A stretch of DNA of 64,000 bases from NCBI GenBank assembly GCA_021229015.1, contig CM037783.1, positions 60,838,776 through 60,902,775 on the forward strand. The letters run 5' to 3'. The notes below the pieces were generated by a model. It was not told the origin of the DNA and searched no databases. It saw only the letters and a list, made by a program, of their open reading frames with translations. The position numbers and the translations under genes were made by a program. Below are positions 1-15,265 of the stretch, piece after piece; positions within the stretch are counted from its first letter, which is position 1; every line of letters begins with the position of its first letter. This DNA comes from Solen grandis (lineage: Eukaryota > Mollusca > Bivalvia > Adapedonta > Solenidae).

Positions 1-3000
1 AAAGTTTGTGATGACAGAAATAAACCAGTCATGTTATGAACTTCTTGTCCGAATACATGCCTCCAGTTTCCAACTGAAGAAAGGGCTAAACCGATTTTTA
101 AGTATTTACTGTTTTACTTAGTAATTAAAGGTAAAAAATTATCATTTATATCAATAAACTATTCAATATCGATATACATTTTTTCTTTTAGACGGAGTTT
201 AAATTGTGTTCGATCCCCGGTCTATCAGGATTGTAATTCGGAACATTTGCGAGCTGTAAGTTGCAAGCACACAGAGAACTTTAAAGCTACTGCCCTATTT
301 AGGTCAAGGTCTTACACATGAGAACTTCATTTCTCTAGCGAATTTTTTAGAAAGTCATTGTGAAAATGTACAAATATTCTAATTCAACTGTCTTTGAGGA
401 CATGCCCTACTCACATACTCCACGTATGTAACATACAATCAGAATATAGTAGCAGAGGTTGCCATCAGTAAATATTATAGCATTGTTTAATAAATTAGAG
501 TCGTCTTAATACACGTACGTAATGGTCGGTTATCTGGCCTCGAGATTGTTATCGTTGCGGGTTGCCTTGGTAGTCCTCACAAAACCATCTTACAACTTAA
601 GCCTGGCTGTTCTTGGCTAATTTCATGAGACCAACCAAGGACAGATTTCAAAACGTTTATATCTTTTTTGGAACAATTACAAGGTTAGACGCAATTGCGT
701 CCAAAGATTAAAGTCCATAAAAACAAGTTGGACTGACAGTAACCAAGATATGAACATCAGCTCGTGGAAGCACACTGTGAGTCAGGGACAAATGACCACT
801 TTTATGACTTGTATAACAATTATTTTAGTTGCCCCTAATTAAAGATGAATGAATAAGGTATAAGCGTTCAGTTGCGTTATGTCTTGCTAATTTGTGTTAA
901 TTACACTTGCGTTTAAACGAAACAGGTAGATCAGACATGAATACAATGTATATTATACAGGTTTTGGAGGGTTGGGAAGTAAAAGATCCCACATATGTGG
1001 ATTCGAAGAGTCTTATTATTTTGAAGATAAGTTACACATTGTTAGGATTTGAAAATGCCTATGAATGGTATATAATGCTACATCTAGACACGTTTTCTTC
1101 ACAATAAAACTAATTAAGACAACGTGAAATCAACGATTATCGCTACTCATTTCATTAAAACCTTTCTTAAGCACAGTATCAGTTTTAGCCATACAAAAGA
1201 GTTTGATCAGCGACCACTGGTGGAACATTGCCGTTAACTCAGCATACACAAATTAAATGTGATGCCGTTATTGCTGAGGGGTAATATAAAAAGAAAAGAG
1301 GGACCAGTAAAAATCAGGTTCCAACTGAGATTGGTGGCTTTAGTCCTTCCCAACGTCGTATATACGCAATAAACGGTACCAACGGCAATAAAGACTGTCG
1401 GAGAATTTGACAGAGATCTTTACTTTGAACCTCTGGACAAGGATGGACATCAACCCTGCTAGACAAGAGATGGGAGATAACAAGTCAAGCCCTACAAACG
1501 CTATAGAAATGACATAAACTATATCGTTTTATGTCAAAGTTAGAGTGATATTTCTATTTTGTACGATAAAAGTAAATATTCAGAGTAAAGATATATCGCT
1601 AATAAAAAAAATTCGACCATCATTTATTACAGACGCTTTTATTGTTGGTGCTAGTATCATTACTTCTTGAGACTTCCTTTATTCAGCCTCAAGTTTATCA
1701 TTTAAATGTGATATACTGTTTATTTATGTTTGACTTAAGCACATTCTCTTGGAACGAGTTCGGACAATGTAAACTTGAGCAGTTGTGTAAAGATAACAAC
1801 AATGTTAACCCTCCCATTAAGTTTGTATTTTGTCGAACCGTATGGATTCTGAATATGCCATATACATTGTATTTATACTCGCATGGAATGGTTTTGATGC
1901 TTTGGTCTTTTGCCTCGAGGCCGACCGTTGAAAGCCCCTTCGCCTTAGATCCATGCCAAATACGGTCGTGTTTCAATATAATAATCAGTGTTGTAGTTGT
2001 TGTATGGAATACCAAACAATTATGGAAATAAGGCTATAATGACTGAATCATCCTATGGGGAATTTGATGATTAACATGAGTTTAAGCCTATATAAAGTAA
2101 GTAGTACTGAACCAAAAGGAAGTTTTCCTTTCGCAAGTACAACAGGTTAAAATTGATAACACGATCTGTAGTCTGAGCCAGACAATGTCAAGATCTTGTT
2201 AATGATCCCCCACTTAGTTGAAAGTCAGCCAGTTTATCTAGGTCAGTGTAACACATCATTTAATGTGTAAGAAACTTCAGATTTGTGCACGTTTTCCCCT
2301 TCCTAATCATCGAATTCAGTAGGAGGTACATTTGCTTTTCATAAAATTGATCTTCATTAGTTTGAACCAATGTAATTGTTATATCCAAAAATATCATCTT
2401 TGATTAGAAATTGAAAGGATTTTTTCTGGGAAATAAATATAATTTTTTAATAGAGAGAACATTTTTACCAGTTCTGAGATTAGCAGGTTGTTAAATAGAT
2501 GGAGAAGAAGGAACCAATTCAGGCTTCACTATGGTATTGAAAATCCCAGTGCTTATCAGAAAATGGCTATAAGGTATTCAGAAAGTTCCAGCTTCAGTAT
2601 AATGTGTAAATTGGTTTACGTAATCAATGATAAACAAAGTGTACCTGGTATATAGCTTGTTGGGGGAGTGGGGTTATCCCCTCTATGTGGGTGATACGTA
2701 TCTAGAACTTTATTGAAACATTCTTTAGTTCGAGTTTTACTTATCTGATAACCAAACAGTATCCTACAAACAATGTATTTTTATGAGAAATAAAAATTGG
2801 ACAATATGTAAGCAGTGATTGTACTTTTAAACTTCTAATAGCTTTTTAAGTTCCAATTCAGGTGTCTGCACGAACCATGTGTAACCTAAAGGTGAATTGG
2901 CAAAAGACCGGCACCTCTTTATCTTGTATCTTCGACTTCGACAATCAGCTCGACTACTTGTGCAATAACACCAGCAATGCCCTGGGCTAGGATAACTATA

Positions 3001-6000
3001 ATACTCACCTATTTATCGGATGCATTTAGAGATAAACATTTACTTTTCATACAATATATTACCATGATTTGGCTCTGGCGGTTGTGATATGTAAGTGGTC
3101 CGCACGCACTGTTGCGCTAATGTTTTCTATCGTTTCTAATATCAGCTAACACTCGAGGATGGTGGAGGATATCTACCAATGTATCAGCTGCTCTCAAACT
3201 TGCATGATCGTTTTCTGTAGACCCAAGAAGAGTAATCGCGTATTCTTGATTTTAATATCATTCTCTTTTATTTACTTACCTTTCTGATATAATACTTTAC
3301 ATATAATCAAATATTGTGGAGGGTTTATCTGTCCAGAAGTATAGAGAGATAAATGTGCTTCAACTGTTTTCTCGAACTTCATTTCAGAATTTATTTTAAC
3401 ACCGGGCGTTCTCGAGCAGCGAATTCTGTATCCGAGGTGTAAACCATTTCGATCGACGTAATATAGATCTTTGCTCTGCAAAATTACTTACAAACAAGAC
3501 TAAAATAAATCCATGTTAATTGTACATAAAAGAGGCGAAACTGCAAGACGGAATTAAAGAGTCCTACAGGGAAATAGTTGATCCAGAGCAATTACATGAA
3601 GTAAATGGCCCTCTCAATATAACTCTTGCAAGATTAGCTAGTACTCAATTATAAAGATAAGAATCGTCGAAGATAAAGATTTTAACACAAAGGCAGTAAG
3701 TACACTAAGTGCTAATCGTTTTTTGCTTGCAAACTGAACTAGGGCTTTTAGCAGTCCTGCATTATTTAATGATTCTAAAAAGCGGAGAGTATTCGGGATA
3801 GTTGCTTTCTTATTCTTGCTTATTTTCAAGTGGTGTGAAATATAAAACAAAGTATGTTTTACAGTATTATGATGATGATGATTATAACAATATGTATTTT
3901 AAGAACTGTAATCATTTTGATTTATAACAAAACCCTTCGGCCTATTTTATTACATTCGAAAATGTTGAAATATCGGATATGCATATGGTCTACCTTTTTT
4001 TCCAAGGCTTTCGTTGCAAAAAAAATAAATATTCTTTTGATATCTCCCACCGCCTTAGAAAACTATGAGTAAGCACTGTTTCTCCTTTCATAATGACATC
4101 CCGGACAGTTTGTTTTCAACGCCCAGGATGAGATACGTCATGAACATTTTGCTTTCCAAAACGAAAACAGTTTCGAAATTATGTTGATATGCCTTGGCAA
4201 TGACAAAAGCCGTTACAATGCAAACAATGACAAAAAAACAACTACCACGTGCTTGTCTCGCGCTGGAAGGTAAGATTTACTCAAAACTTACGTTCTTTTT
4301 TTTTTTCTCAGAAAAGTTACGAAAAGCTAGGTTTAGTCCACCTATCGATAAGAAGCAACCGAATCTAGTAGAGTATAGAAAGTGGATGTGTGATCACCCT
4401 GGTTAATGTTAAATAGGATATAAGGGTCAAAGAAAATGTCCCTTTTATTGTCTTAAATATGCTGATAAACCCTTAACCTTATAAAGGCGTACTTTGAGGT
4501 ATCTATCGTTCATATATACATATTCACTAAGGCATTTATTTGTATTTTAGTATTCAAGAGATTAAAGGTTAAACAGTGTGATTGCTTAGTCCAGGTGACA
4601 ACTTATACAGGTAATCTACATTTGTCTCTTAGATTTGGCTGAGCTAAAGATTTATTTCAGCTTTTGTTGTTGTTTTTTTCACTGGCAAAAAAATGTTTAT
4701 GTTTTATTTTCTTTTGCAAACCGTTCCAATAATTATTTTTCGATTGCATCCATTGTGTTGTTTAACACAAAGTACGTATTTCTTTCATCCCATGTTGCTT
4801 GAATATTTTAAATGGATTTTGATCATCTTTTTTAAGCTTTTAGTTATTCAAAAACATTAAAACTGTAGCAGTGTATATAGAGGGTGATGGATGTGAGGTT
4901 TTTCCTACGTGTCTCTAATTGTCGCGCACGATTTTATATGGATGTTTGGTTAGTACGAAATGTTGCACATAATTCAGTAACGTACTGAGGTCGAGGTTAG
5001 AGCAAAGTAACGTGCCGAGGTCCGAGGTTAGAGCAAAGTAACGTGCCAAGGTCGAGGTTAGAGCAAAGGCGGATTAGTCTTATGCCATTAAATAAAATGA
5101 ATAAATAAACTACGGCTGTTATGTGGTGTTTAAGTAGTAAAAGAAATAACACATATTTGGTAGTTTAACGGAGTTTCAGGTTTTTATGCCTTTTGGAATT
5201 TTTCATTTGTAAAGGTCATTGTTAAAAGTAAAATACTGTGATTGCAGTTAAAATGTTTGTTATAATAACAGAAACAAATATTCATTGTACTTGGACTTTG
5301 TGATGCTTAGACTATGGACTTTCTGTTCCAATTAACACAATTTAATCCACTTGGAATGTTCATTAATGTGGTGCGTTATCCTGACATCATGTTTAATCAT
5401 ACTTGTTTATGAATGTAACAGTTGAAATGTATGATAGCATCAAAATTTCATCAAACTATCAAATCTTGTTTAAAATTGTTAAATTGCTTTCAACATATGC
5501 TATGCGTTTATCATTTTATTACAATGAAACTCGTCATAACAGCCTTTTAACTATCATTTAAATAATTCAAGAAATTTGAAGATCGCCTGGTTTGTAATTT
5601 AAGTGCAAGTATTGAAATGTTCGCCATGATGCAGTATGAATTCCGTTATCAGAGGCTCAATGTAAGGTTCACTCAAGAGATGAAGCAAAATTTCCCAACC
5701 ATGACTTTCGAAAAGATAGCTATCTGCAGGCCTGTCTAGGTTGGACCTTTTCCAATACAGGAAAACGAAATGCTCTTTAATCTTTACGTATAAAAACATT
5801 CACCTGTTCGATCAACAAAAGACGAAAACAATGTGGAAATACTTCACTGAAAGTCTGCAAAAAGAACAGTTGCATTACGTTTAAAAGGAAAAAAAGATCA
5901 TTTTTACAATAGCAATACTGAATTATATTCTGTGCTTAAAAATCACGTATTATTTTTTCTACATTGAGCAGTTCCAGAAACATGATCTAGACCAGGAAAC

Positions 6001-8713
6001 CTATGAAGGTAGAAACAACCGAGGACACGTGTGTTTGTATGTCAATTTAAGTTAAAAAAATAAAGAAAAATCTCGGAGAAAGGGAGAGAGAGAAGTAATG
6101 TACTAAATAAAATTCTGAAATGATATAAAGACTTATTTGGAATAACAACTAAAAATTCGCCAAACTCATCTCGTTTTAAATATCTCTGCTTTTTATTCAA
6201 GTCATCAATTTATCATGTGGCCTAATGAAAACAACTTGACTGAGTTCCGTTATCATTTCTCATGATAGTTGGTGCAATGTTGTTTGATATATTTAAATTG
6301 TTTAACATTCTTCTCAAGGAATAACATCTTCGACGAAGGTTTAGAATTGTTTTCGTTCTGTAACATTTAAATTGTAAAGATTCGACACGCCGTAGATCCC
6401 GTTCATAGCCTCGACACAACCTCAATCACAAGGATCGTATAATGCATTCCTCAGCCGACAAAAAATCTAAGTCGAAAATAATAAATTCTACATGGAATCT
6501 GTCAATGTTTGGTTCCCTTTGGCAACCTCTGGAAAACTGACGTTCCTGTAATGACATCTCTATACTGTCTTTATCACTTTTTTGAATGTCTAATCAACCT
6601 CGAACCTATTTTTGCCTTTCTTTTAATATCGAAATTGCATGAACTGCAATTCAAAAACCACTTGTCAGCGCTATGTAAGAATTTCTGTTTTCTACTCTCG
6701 GTTTTTCAAAATTGCAGAAATTTGGCAAGAAGGGCGACTATTTCGGTAACGCATACTAAATGATATTCGCATTATGCACACGTTTTGCACCAAGGCTGAT
6801 GTCTGCGTGCCGATGGAAGGAAACTAGACAGGTTGTCTTGAACCTAAAATGCCACACCTGAAAGACTCGGATGTATCCTTACCCTTTGATTCCTTGTGGT
6901 ACTGTGGGGCAAAGTGACAAGAATAATACATTTTATAAGTCTTTGCCTTAGTTCCTTTGACTTTTGGTATGCGGCTTATCTTGTCGTTCGTTGAGAAATT
7001 ATGCCGCTTTTTCGGGAACACACGCCGTGATAAGACACCGGTTCTCGCATATTTATACATGCATGCGTCTGCTGAGTTTATACTCCTCCGACTCCCTGAG
7101 CGGCGCAAGATCTGAAACCAAATCACCGAGCCAGTCTGAATGTTTCTCCTAAGAAATAGCTCAGATAATTACGTCATTTTACTGTATTTTTATTCATAAT
7201 TTATCGAAACAGGTATGACGATAAGATTGTATCACCGTCTAAAGATCATTTTGCGCGCTTTTCTTATCATCTTTACGTATTGGTTTAATAAAATCTTGCA
7301 AGAAGATTATTCAAAAAACGGATATTTCTTTTGTTTTAACAGCCTCTACTTGTATCATCACAGGATATTTCAGGCAGATTACAACTTTTTTTAAATAAAT
7401 AAATTGTATCTCAGTAGAAATACGTGTGTTAATCGTTTGAGTGTTTCAGAATTTAATTTGCTGATGCAGACAGGTGGTGGAGATTTGTTGTTTTTTGTTG
7501 TTGTTTTTGTTGTTTTGTACATTTTTTATTTAGAAAACGCCCTATCTTTTTGGTGACATACTGGTTTTTGAGTATGGTCAGTGTTTTGTTAAACCATATT
7601 TATTTGTTTTCTATGGAAAAACAGACAACAAAAACATATTGTTTTTATTACAATCAAAATAAAAGAACTTTAACGTTTTTATCATTATAACTGACTTTTT
7701 ACCTGGAAAAGTGATGAAATTTTCATTTTTAGTCACTCGTCTATCATCAGGCCCGCTTGGATCAACCCTACAAAATCCTGATCGAGTCGGTCTCCGCCGC
7801 TGGCCATTGAGCTCGCTGCCAATTAATTTGGACACAATAATTTCTTACAACACCTAGACAAATTCATTATCCGTAATTACCCGGAAGCAGGGAGTAATTA
7901 TCCCATATACCACCTGTAAGGAGGTATTTAGTCTGAGGGGAAAGCATTATTTCAGAATTACCACGTATCAAAGGTACTACAAGGGAGTAGACAAACATGA
8001 TGCTCTGATGCAGGCCGCTCCAACAAGTGGTTCCGCTAGATAGAAGTTTCTCTATCACCACACGTAAGCTCGCCCAGAAGCTCTGGTAGACTGTCTTGCA
8101 CTGATTTATTTCGACTACCGCTTGCTGAGAAATATAAACACAGTCTGCTTAATTTGTTCAGGATACTTTAACCAGTAATAAAAGGGGACGGGATAGATAT
8201 TGGATGCGAAATAACATGGATCAAAATCGTATATGGCAATAATTTCTTATTTTGATAACAAAACAATACGATTGTATTCGATTTGCATTCGTTCTTTATG
8301 TTGTATACATTGTTTATGTTGTTATATGTGTTTGTTTACCATTTGTTGTTGCTGTTTTTGTGAGGGGGTATTCAACTAATTATTCATCAGTATTTATAGA
8401 CTATACGGTAGTGATACCGTACTCTACATGAGCTATATTTTGACATTCCGCCGTACGCCACCAGCAATTTGCTGTAAAAGACATATTCTCTGAAAAATAA
8501 GACAGACTTTGGTGAATTTACATGCGCAGGGGTGATCCTAGGTAGATATAATATTGAATATGACAGACAGTTATAAAAAACACATTTTCAGGGCCAAATA
8601 ATTTTTTCCCATAAACTTGTTTCTTGTTGATTCTATATAACCATGCTAAGTTTAATACACTTTCCTGCGCTAGTTTTAATTTTCCTTCTATGTCTATATA
8701 GTAAAAAATATTA
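1..8713. other. Region without a recognisable gene
   Basis: Reading frames are short on both strands and none resembles a known family or is bounded by convincing splice sites. Local items are a three-copy 30-bp repeat at 4978-5068 and scattered T/TTG-rich runs (about 7484-7530). It may be intergenic or lie within the first intron of NELL if the signal-peptide exon is further upstream. Confidence 0.6.
4978..5068 (+). repeat. 30/31-bp tandem repeat, three copies
   Basis: Three head-to-tail copies of taacgtgccgaggtcgaggt plus tagagcaaag, with unit lengths 30, 31 and 30 and a few substitutions. Confidence 0.9.
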
Positions 8714-9122
8714 CTGTAGAAAACACCTTTAATATGTTACTGTAGGAAACACCTTTAACATGTACCTGTAGGAAACACCTCTAAAGTATTACAGTAGGAA
8801 ACACCTTTAACTCGTTCCTGTAGGAAACACCTTTAAAAAGTACTGTAGGAAACACCTTTAAAATGTTACAGTAGGATACACCTTTAAAAATGTTACTGTA
8901 GGAAACACTTTTTAAAATGTTACCGTAGGAAACACCTTTAAAGTGTTGCTGTAGGAAACACCTTTAAAGTGTCCCTGTAGAAAACACCTTTAAAGTGTTA
9001 CTGTAGGAAACACCTTTAAAAGGTTACTGTAGGAAACACCTTTAAAAGGTTACTGTAGGAAACACCTTTAAAAGGTTACTGTAGGAAACACCTTTAAAAG
9101 GTTACTGTAGGAAACACCTTTT
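8714..9122 (+). repeat. 26-bp minisatellite, about 16 copies
   Basis: The unit ctgtaggaaacaccttta plus a variable 8-base end is repeated about 16 times. The last four to five copies (from about 8999) are nearly identical, while the first ones differ in the variable end, suggesting recent expansion at the 3' side. The period is not a multiple of three, so it is not coding. Confidence 0.95.
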
Positions 9123-12100
9123 AATTGTTTACGACGGCTATGCCAACGAAGACGACGATACCATAGTGATAACAATACCTCTACTTTTTTCTTTGAAGGG
9201 CATACGAGCTAAAAACGTTGTCTTCGGAAACCATGGTCAGAATTTAATTTCGTTTGGCTCAAGTAGTCACCACATGGCTATATACCTGTTTCCTTGAATG
9301 CTCTATATAGAAATATTGAATTATTCTTCTATAAAACCAGTGGTCAATTCAATTCCATTCGGCAATAGCCCTCTACCTGTAATACTAAAATAAAGTTGAT
9401 CTTTGAAAAATAAGGTCCCACGGGGTATGCTAGCTTTCCATATATATTCTGTATAGTAATTTCCACAACTCTTCCTCCATGAAACCAATACTCAGAATTT
9501 AATTTCAATATGCAAAAATGGTCGCATCATAGCCCTCTACCAATTAAAAAAATGTCTATTAAAAAGGCCCCGGGGTATACATATATAAATATTTCTTTCT
9601 CCATAATGGCCTCCAAAAGGTTGACTAATTTTCTAACTTGAAAATGGAAAAAAAACTTTGAAATAGGTAAGAATTTAATTTTAATTTTCACTTGTGATCA
9701 CTTCGTCGGTTTCCTTATCAAGCGTTCATATGACGCTCAAGTTATTTTGTTAAAGTTATGTAAACAACACTCGTTTCTGATTATATATTATCTTGAATCT
9801 GGCTGTTATTCTAGGTCCACATGGTTAAAACTTAAGTGACCTATAATATAAATATTCCTTTAGTTGTTACTAAAGACAGTTAAAACCGTTTATACGAAGA
9901 CGTAAAAAGCCTTATTAACTGAGCCGGCCTTTCATTTTTTTCCATTAAACTTACGCAGCTTCTAAAAGACATTATAACACATTTACAAATATCTTAGAAT
10001 ATATTTTTTGATTTTAAATAACCAAAATATGGCATACATATGACTTAATCACTTCAGAATATCATTCTGTATGTGCTGTGCACTTTATACACACATAATA
10101 CAAACCTATATTTTCCACTCGTCTCTATATTAAGATTAGGTTCGAAGAGTAAAGCACCAAATCAAAATGAATCAATCAATAAGTTCTTATAATTAAGAAA
10201 TCCAAAAATATTAAAAAAAATTTTTAGAATATGAATGTATCGGACCGTTTTGTCTTGTGTGTGTGTTTTTTGTTTGTATGTTTGTTTAACTTGTCGTGGT
10301 CATAATTACTAGTTATATGTTTGTGAATGGCCATAGGCATATTGTAATGTCGATTTGCTAATAAACTTGTGACTTTAAAACTATTCAAAGCATTTCGTCA
10401 CGAACAAATATTCCATACATACATTCAATAGTATTTGGAGTATATGTGTCAACATGAACCAACAAGATTTTAAATCTAAAACTGAAAACAATGCATAAAT
10501 ATTTACATAGCTCTCTTTGATCATGCTACAGAAATATGATATTTATGGTTATGCTATACATTGATTTTCAAGATGCTCCAAACGTCACTGCTAACGATAA
10601 AACCCTGCTGAGAAAAATCTTAGAAGAATCAGACGAGGTTCAATGATGAGAAGTACAGCGCACCTCGTGCAGCCAGTTCGTGGCTAGGTTTACCGTTGCA
10701 TTGATGATGTTTGCGGTATTCAAATAGGTTACCTTGAAATAAATGCCTACTCAGCTGTTTGTTTGGCAGATCATCCAGTCTTTCTGGGGAAATGATGAAA
10801 TTGTAAAATGCATAAATAATCCGTTTGGTTCGCAATCAAGCAAGTGGTCTAGGAAACTATGCAGCGAGAGCAGTTGCGAGATTAAACATTCTCTCCCCAG
10901 GCTGAGAGCCAGACGCTTTGGATTGGCGGTTGTGTGCGTTATTGGGATTTAATCCGCAAAATGCACGTGATTAGGAAAGAACGTATATGATTTCTTTGCT
11001 TCCATACTTGAAATTTTATAGTAATTGCACTTATCTGAACAGTCTGAAAATGTACATAAAAGAGAGAATTTCAGATAGGGTGTAATGCCCCTAAACGATA
11101 AACAAGGGATTGTATGCTAGACTTTCACTTGTAAAAACACTAATATGTAAATATACACTGATCAAACTGCTCTCAGATTAATTCATAGGTATAATAAAAA
11201 TTAATATGTATTTTGTCCGTGTCATACATTAACTGATGGTTCATTATTTGGTTGTTTCAGGATCTGTCCAATGATTTATCGCTGTATTTTTTAAAGTGTC
11301 GTCAAATTTAACTCAATCGAGGTCATCCATAAATGTTCCACTATCAATAAAATGAGACTGAAAAACTAAGTTTTTGACCCAACCACGAGATGGCAAGATT
11401 CATTTCCGGTAATCTGGTCTTGCCAAACCTACTTATCCCGAACATTCTATATCTGATATTTTATCTTCCACATGATACTATACCGTCCTATCATTCATTT
11501 TTCACATAGAATCCACTCGTCCAATTTGTATAACAACTTTTTTCATTAGTATATCGTCGCCGCCGTTTTGCTGTTTTTGCTTTAACTTGATAGAGCTGAG
11601 TTTTTATCCGCAGTGATTTATGACGACCACTTTAACACGTCTGTGAGATTTTTTTTTATTCTCAAAGGAAGTCCAATCAATTGCTTGAACATAATGTTAA
11701 TAACTTACTTTCCTTTGGGGCTAGATACAAAGGACATTAAAATGGAACTGCTGGGTTTTAAAGAATATACATTATGCAAGGGCCATATAATCTTGTGAAA
11801 TATTGACTCTAAATATTGATTTTACAGACTAGCGGTTTATTGAATTGTGTAGATGGTCGTGCAAAGCTTCCCATGACAATAGTCTTTTTTCAGGTCTACC
11901 GTGAAATATAGAAACGCTATAATTTAAAGCTTTTAATTTTGTGAATCATTCTACGCGTATGTGTGTTTTTAAGTCATAGTCGAGTATGTTGCGGTCGCAA
12001 TGGAACATAAATGAAAGCAAGACAATAAACTCGAATAAAACATATGTTCTGAGAAAGCGTCATCCGGCGTTTTAATGTAATGTCTTATAGTCATCTTGAA

Positions 12101-15025
12101 AACATCAGCTTGCAACTGCTGTGCATAGTGAAAAACAACCATACTAACTCTACACGAGAGCTAAATTTAACTGGCTAAGAATCACTCGTGATTTTATTGC
12201 CCTTAAGCTGGCATAAAGGGATTTTATGGAAGTGACTACAGAATTTTGAGCAGATACTGAAGAGGACACAATTACAGATATGAAGGGAGGGTTCGAAACA
12301 TTTTCTGTATAATATGACCATGAAACAAGTGTCCCTGAAGAATCACGTTTTACTGCTGCAGAGGAAATAATAGCAGCTCCTTGTGTGCTTTATTGGCAAC
12401 AAATAGAAGTCATGAACATTAGTGACGTTTCAATATTGGTATGAAATCATAAGTATACCAGCACTTTTCCGAATCGATAATGGTGTTTTTTAGTTTTGCG
12501 AATGTTCTTTTTTTACCCTGAGAGCATTAAAAGTAGAGCGTGTTTAATTATAAGAAGCAATAATAAAACTTCATGCAATGCAAAGAGTTTTGAATAGAAA
12601 ACCCTTAAGCGTACACATATAATGACAACTGTTTAAGAGTCCCCAGTGTTACATCTGTAAAACATGTCTTCGTAGGGTGGGGACTTGTGGAATGTTCTAT
12701 GATGTTGAGTGTTTACTCGTATGTTAATTTTTTTTTGTCTCATATTCTCGCAAAAAATAATGACTTTTGATAAATCGAAAGATCCCACTGAGTATTTCTT
12801 ATAACGGAAAGGAAATGCAGACGTACAAGAAATTATTTCAGCATTTCACCTGAAGAATATATGCATTTCCCTTGACAACATATTCATTCCCTATATCACA
12901 AAATAAATGAAAAGAAAATTTTAAGTATGTAAAATATTTATTTGTAAACTAAGAATTAAATCTCTTTTTATGGAACCAAATTATAAGATGATAAGATGAA
13001 AGTGTATTTAAACAAAGTTTATTAATAGGATGCAGTCTTTAAAAATGTCACCCAATTAACCAGACATCAAGCTTACAGTTTGGCAAAAGAAAGAAGAGCA
13101 ATATGGAGACGATTCTTTACACCTCATGTGGAAATATTCTTCCATTGGCGGTGAATTATACCATCTGCCCTCCAGCCTACCACGGTCTACATCTTCCGTC
13201 ATTGGTTGTATTGTTCGTATCGTGTTATTGAGACGTTACATAAGTTGTCCAGCATTCCACAACAATTCAAAGAAACATTTTTCCACCTTGAAATGTCAAG
13301 ATCACATTTCTGGCATACCACTGCTCTGTGGCATAAAATGTTCTTATCCATCTTTGGGAACATTTATGGCTGATACATATTGTTGCGACGATAACTTCTA
13401 AATTACATTATTTTTCACTCTTTTTTTGTATGCTCACTGAATTTACTGTTACATGTTAACTCTTTGTCTAGTAGTTGTTTCTTTATTTTTTTGCTCATAG
13501 TGCGACAATAAGAACAACTAAATACCGAAAATATGACAATCTCAAGCCGGTGTATTTTTGTGTTTACGAGATACGGGACTGTGAATGGGAAACACCTGGT
13601 CCTATACAGCGGTGTACGGCTCTGGAAAGCATCTGCGCATCAAAGAAAAGCGGCTTATGAATGAAATACCTGTTCATTGGAAACACAATATACTTACTTA
13701 TCTTATATTCATCGAAGGAAATTTCTGTTAAAACGGTAACATATCTTATCTTCCTCGAAGAGACATGTCTAATATTTATAATGAAGCAGGGACCATCTAA
13801 AAACATTGCACCAACCCACCTCGAAAAGTGATGCTATTTTGATCATCCGGTAAGACACGCGGCGTAGGTGGCTTGTGTTATCTTGAGGCCCCTGCCGCTT
13901 GGTAGGCATTTGCTCCCAGTCCTGCTTGATATGGCATTGGAAAGAAAGGGAATAAAAACCTGTAATACTTGTTTTATCACACAGGATACTTATACTTTGA
14001 ATATATTTAATTACATCTACATACCTGAACAGTCGGCTTTTCCGTCTTATTCATTCATGAATCTGCTTTTCCAGCGCACTGATACACAGATAGATTGTCG
14101 GATACACCAACATGAAAGAAATCATCAAATCAGCGAAAGAGTGGTTAGCTGTTACGAAATGTTAATTAGTTAATTAGTTATTTAATTGCTGCTAATTATA
14201 ACATGCTGTCTCTAGTGATGTCTAAGCCTACGTTATTCTTAAGGGTTTAATTTATAGCAGTAGATTTATCAGGGATTTCAGTGCGAATGATGCCCTTTAT
14301 TTTTAATTGAATTGCTAAACTGATGACTTTATTTTGATCGGTATATTATTCTTGTGATCTTATCTTGTTCCATGTAATTAGCATGAGTTTGCTGTTGTGC
14401 AAGGGAAAACATTTCCTGAATGAATCCTGCACGTATACCAATTTGCCTGCCCTCTCACTGAGTACATGTACTTATATTTAGAACCGTTTATGAATAAGAT
14501 ATACCATTTGTCTTACTTTCACTCTGGAGGAGTGACTTGAAGTAAAGTCAGAGTTCATAACTCTATTTCCTGTGCTACAAAGACATCGAGAAGCAGACCA
14601 TTTATTCTTCTGCTCAGCTAATTTTAGCATCAGCTATCGCTAGCGCTTACTTTCACTGACATTTCCTGTCAAAACATCTACAAACATTTCAGCCACATGG
14701 TCAGTGTGGTGATTAACACGTGAGGTCGATCTCTTTTACTTTTATTCTCAGATAAAAATGTATGTTTATTTGTTCTAAGGCACCGGTAGCCGGTACTGTT
14801 TATGCACAGAAATTGTATTTTTGTTTGCCGGTATTTGTTTTGGAAATTAAAATGTTTGTTTCCATTTAGCCCTCTATAATGGCCATATTTTATGTTTCTA
14901 AGATAAATAATGTCCACTTTACGGGGGTGGCAGAATCTAGAAAGGTTCTATTGTTTACAAGTGATAATAAGCAGGAAAGCCTGTATAATTCATATAACTA
15001 TTTCTTCAAATGATAATATTTTTGT

Positions 15026-15265
15026 GTAACCCTTTCCCTCATAGAGGACACCATGAAAAGGCCTATGCGAACAGCATAAAACCAGATCAGCCTGCGAGTA
15101 ACTCGCAGGCTGATCAGGTTTTATGCTGTTCGCTGCTCCTCAGTGGTCTGGAAATGAGGATTTTGTAATTAAATTTGGTAAGGTTTAACTGTGGTTTTCT
15201 GCAGATCAGGCTTTATGTGATACCTTTTGAGGGCGTCAAAATGAGTATATATGAGGGTAGGGTCA
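15026..15265 (+). mobile_element. piggyBac-like MITE, copy 1 (decayed ends)
   Basis: About 240 bp, nearly identical inside to the copies at 56836 and 61063. The left end taaccctttccctcat is intact and the right end (gagggtagggtcaa) is mutated. The centre holds a near-perfect palindrome (about 15068-15134) with arms containing agcctgcgagt/actcgcaggct. It has no coding capacity. Confidence 0.85.

Noticed and set aside
4194..4406. Candidate NELL first exon (ATG, then donor gaag/gtaaga in phase 1 near 4269)
   Set aside because: The encoded peptide is basic and polar (KAVTMQTMTKKQLPRACLAL) and does not look like a signal peptide; nothing links it to the acceptor at 21215.
7611..7835. - strand frame with CRVDPSGPDDRRVTKNENF, LINE-like in appearance
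   Set aside because: Too short, with no reverse transcriptase or endonuclease motif and no second copy in the window.
8281..8370. Hydrophobic ATG frame (MLYTLFMLLYVFVYHLLLLL) as possible signal peptide
   Set aside because: The only donor nearby is in phase 2, not phase 1, and the T/G-rich sequence explains the hydrophobicity.
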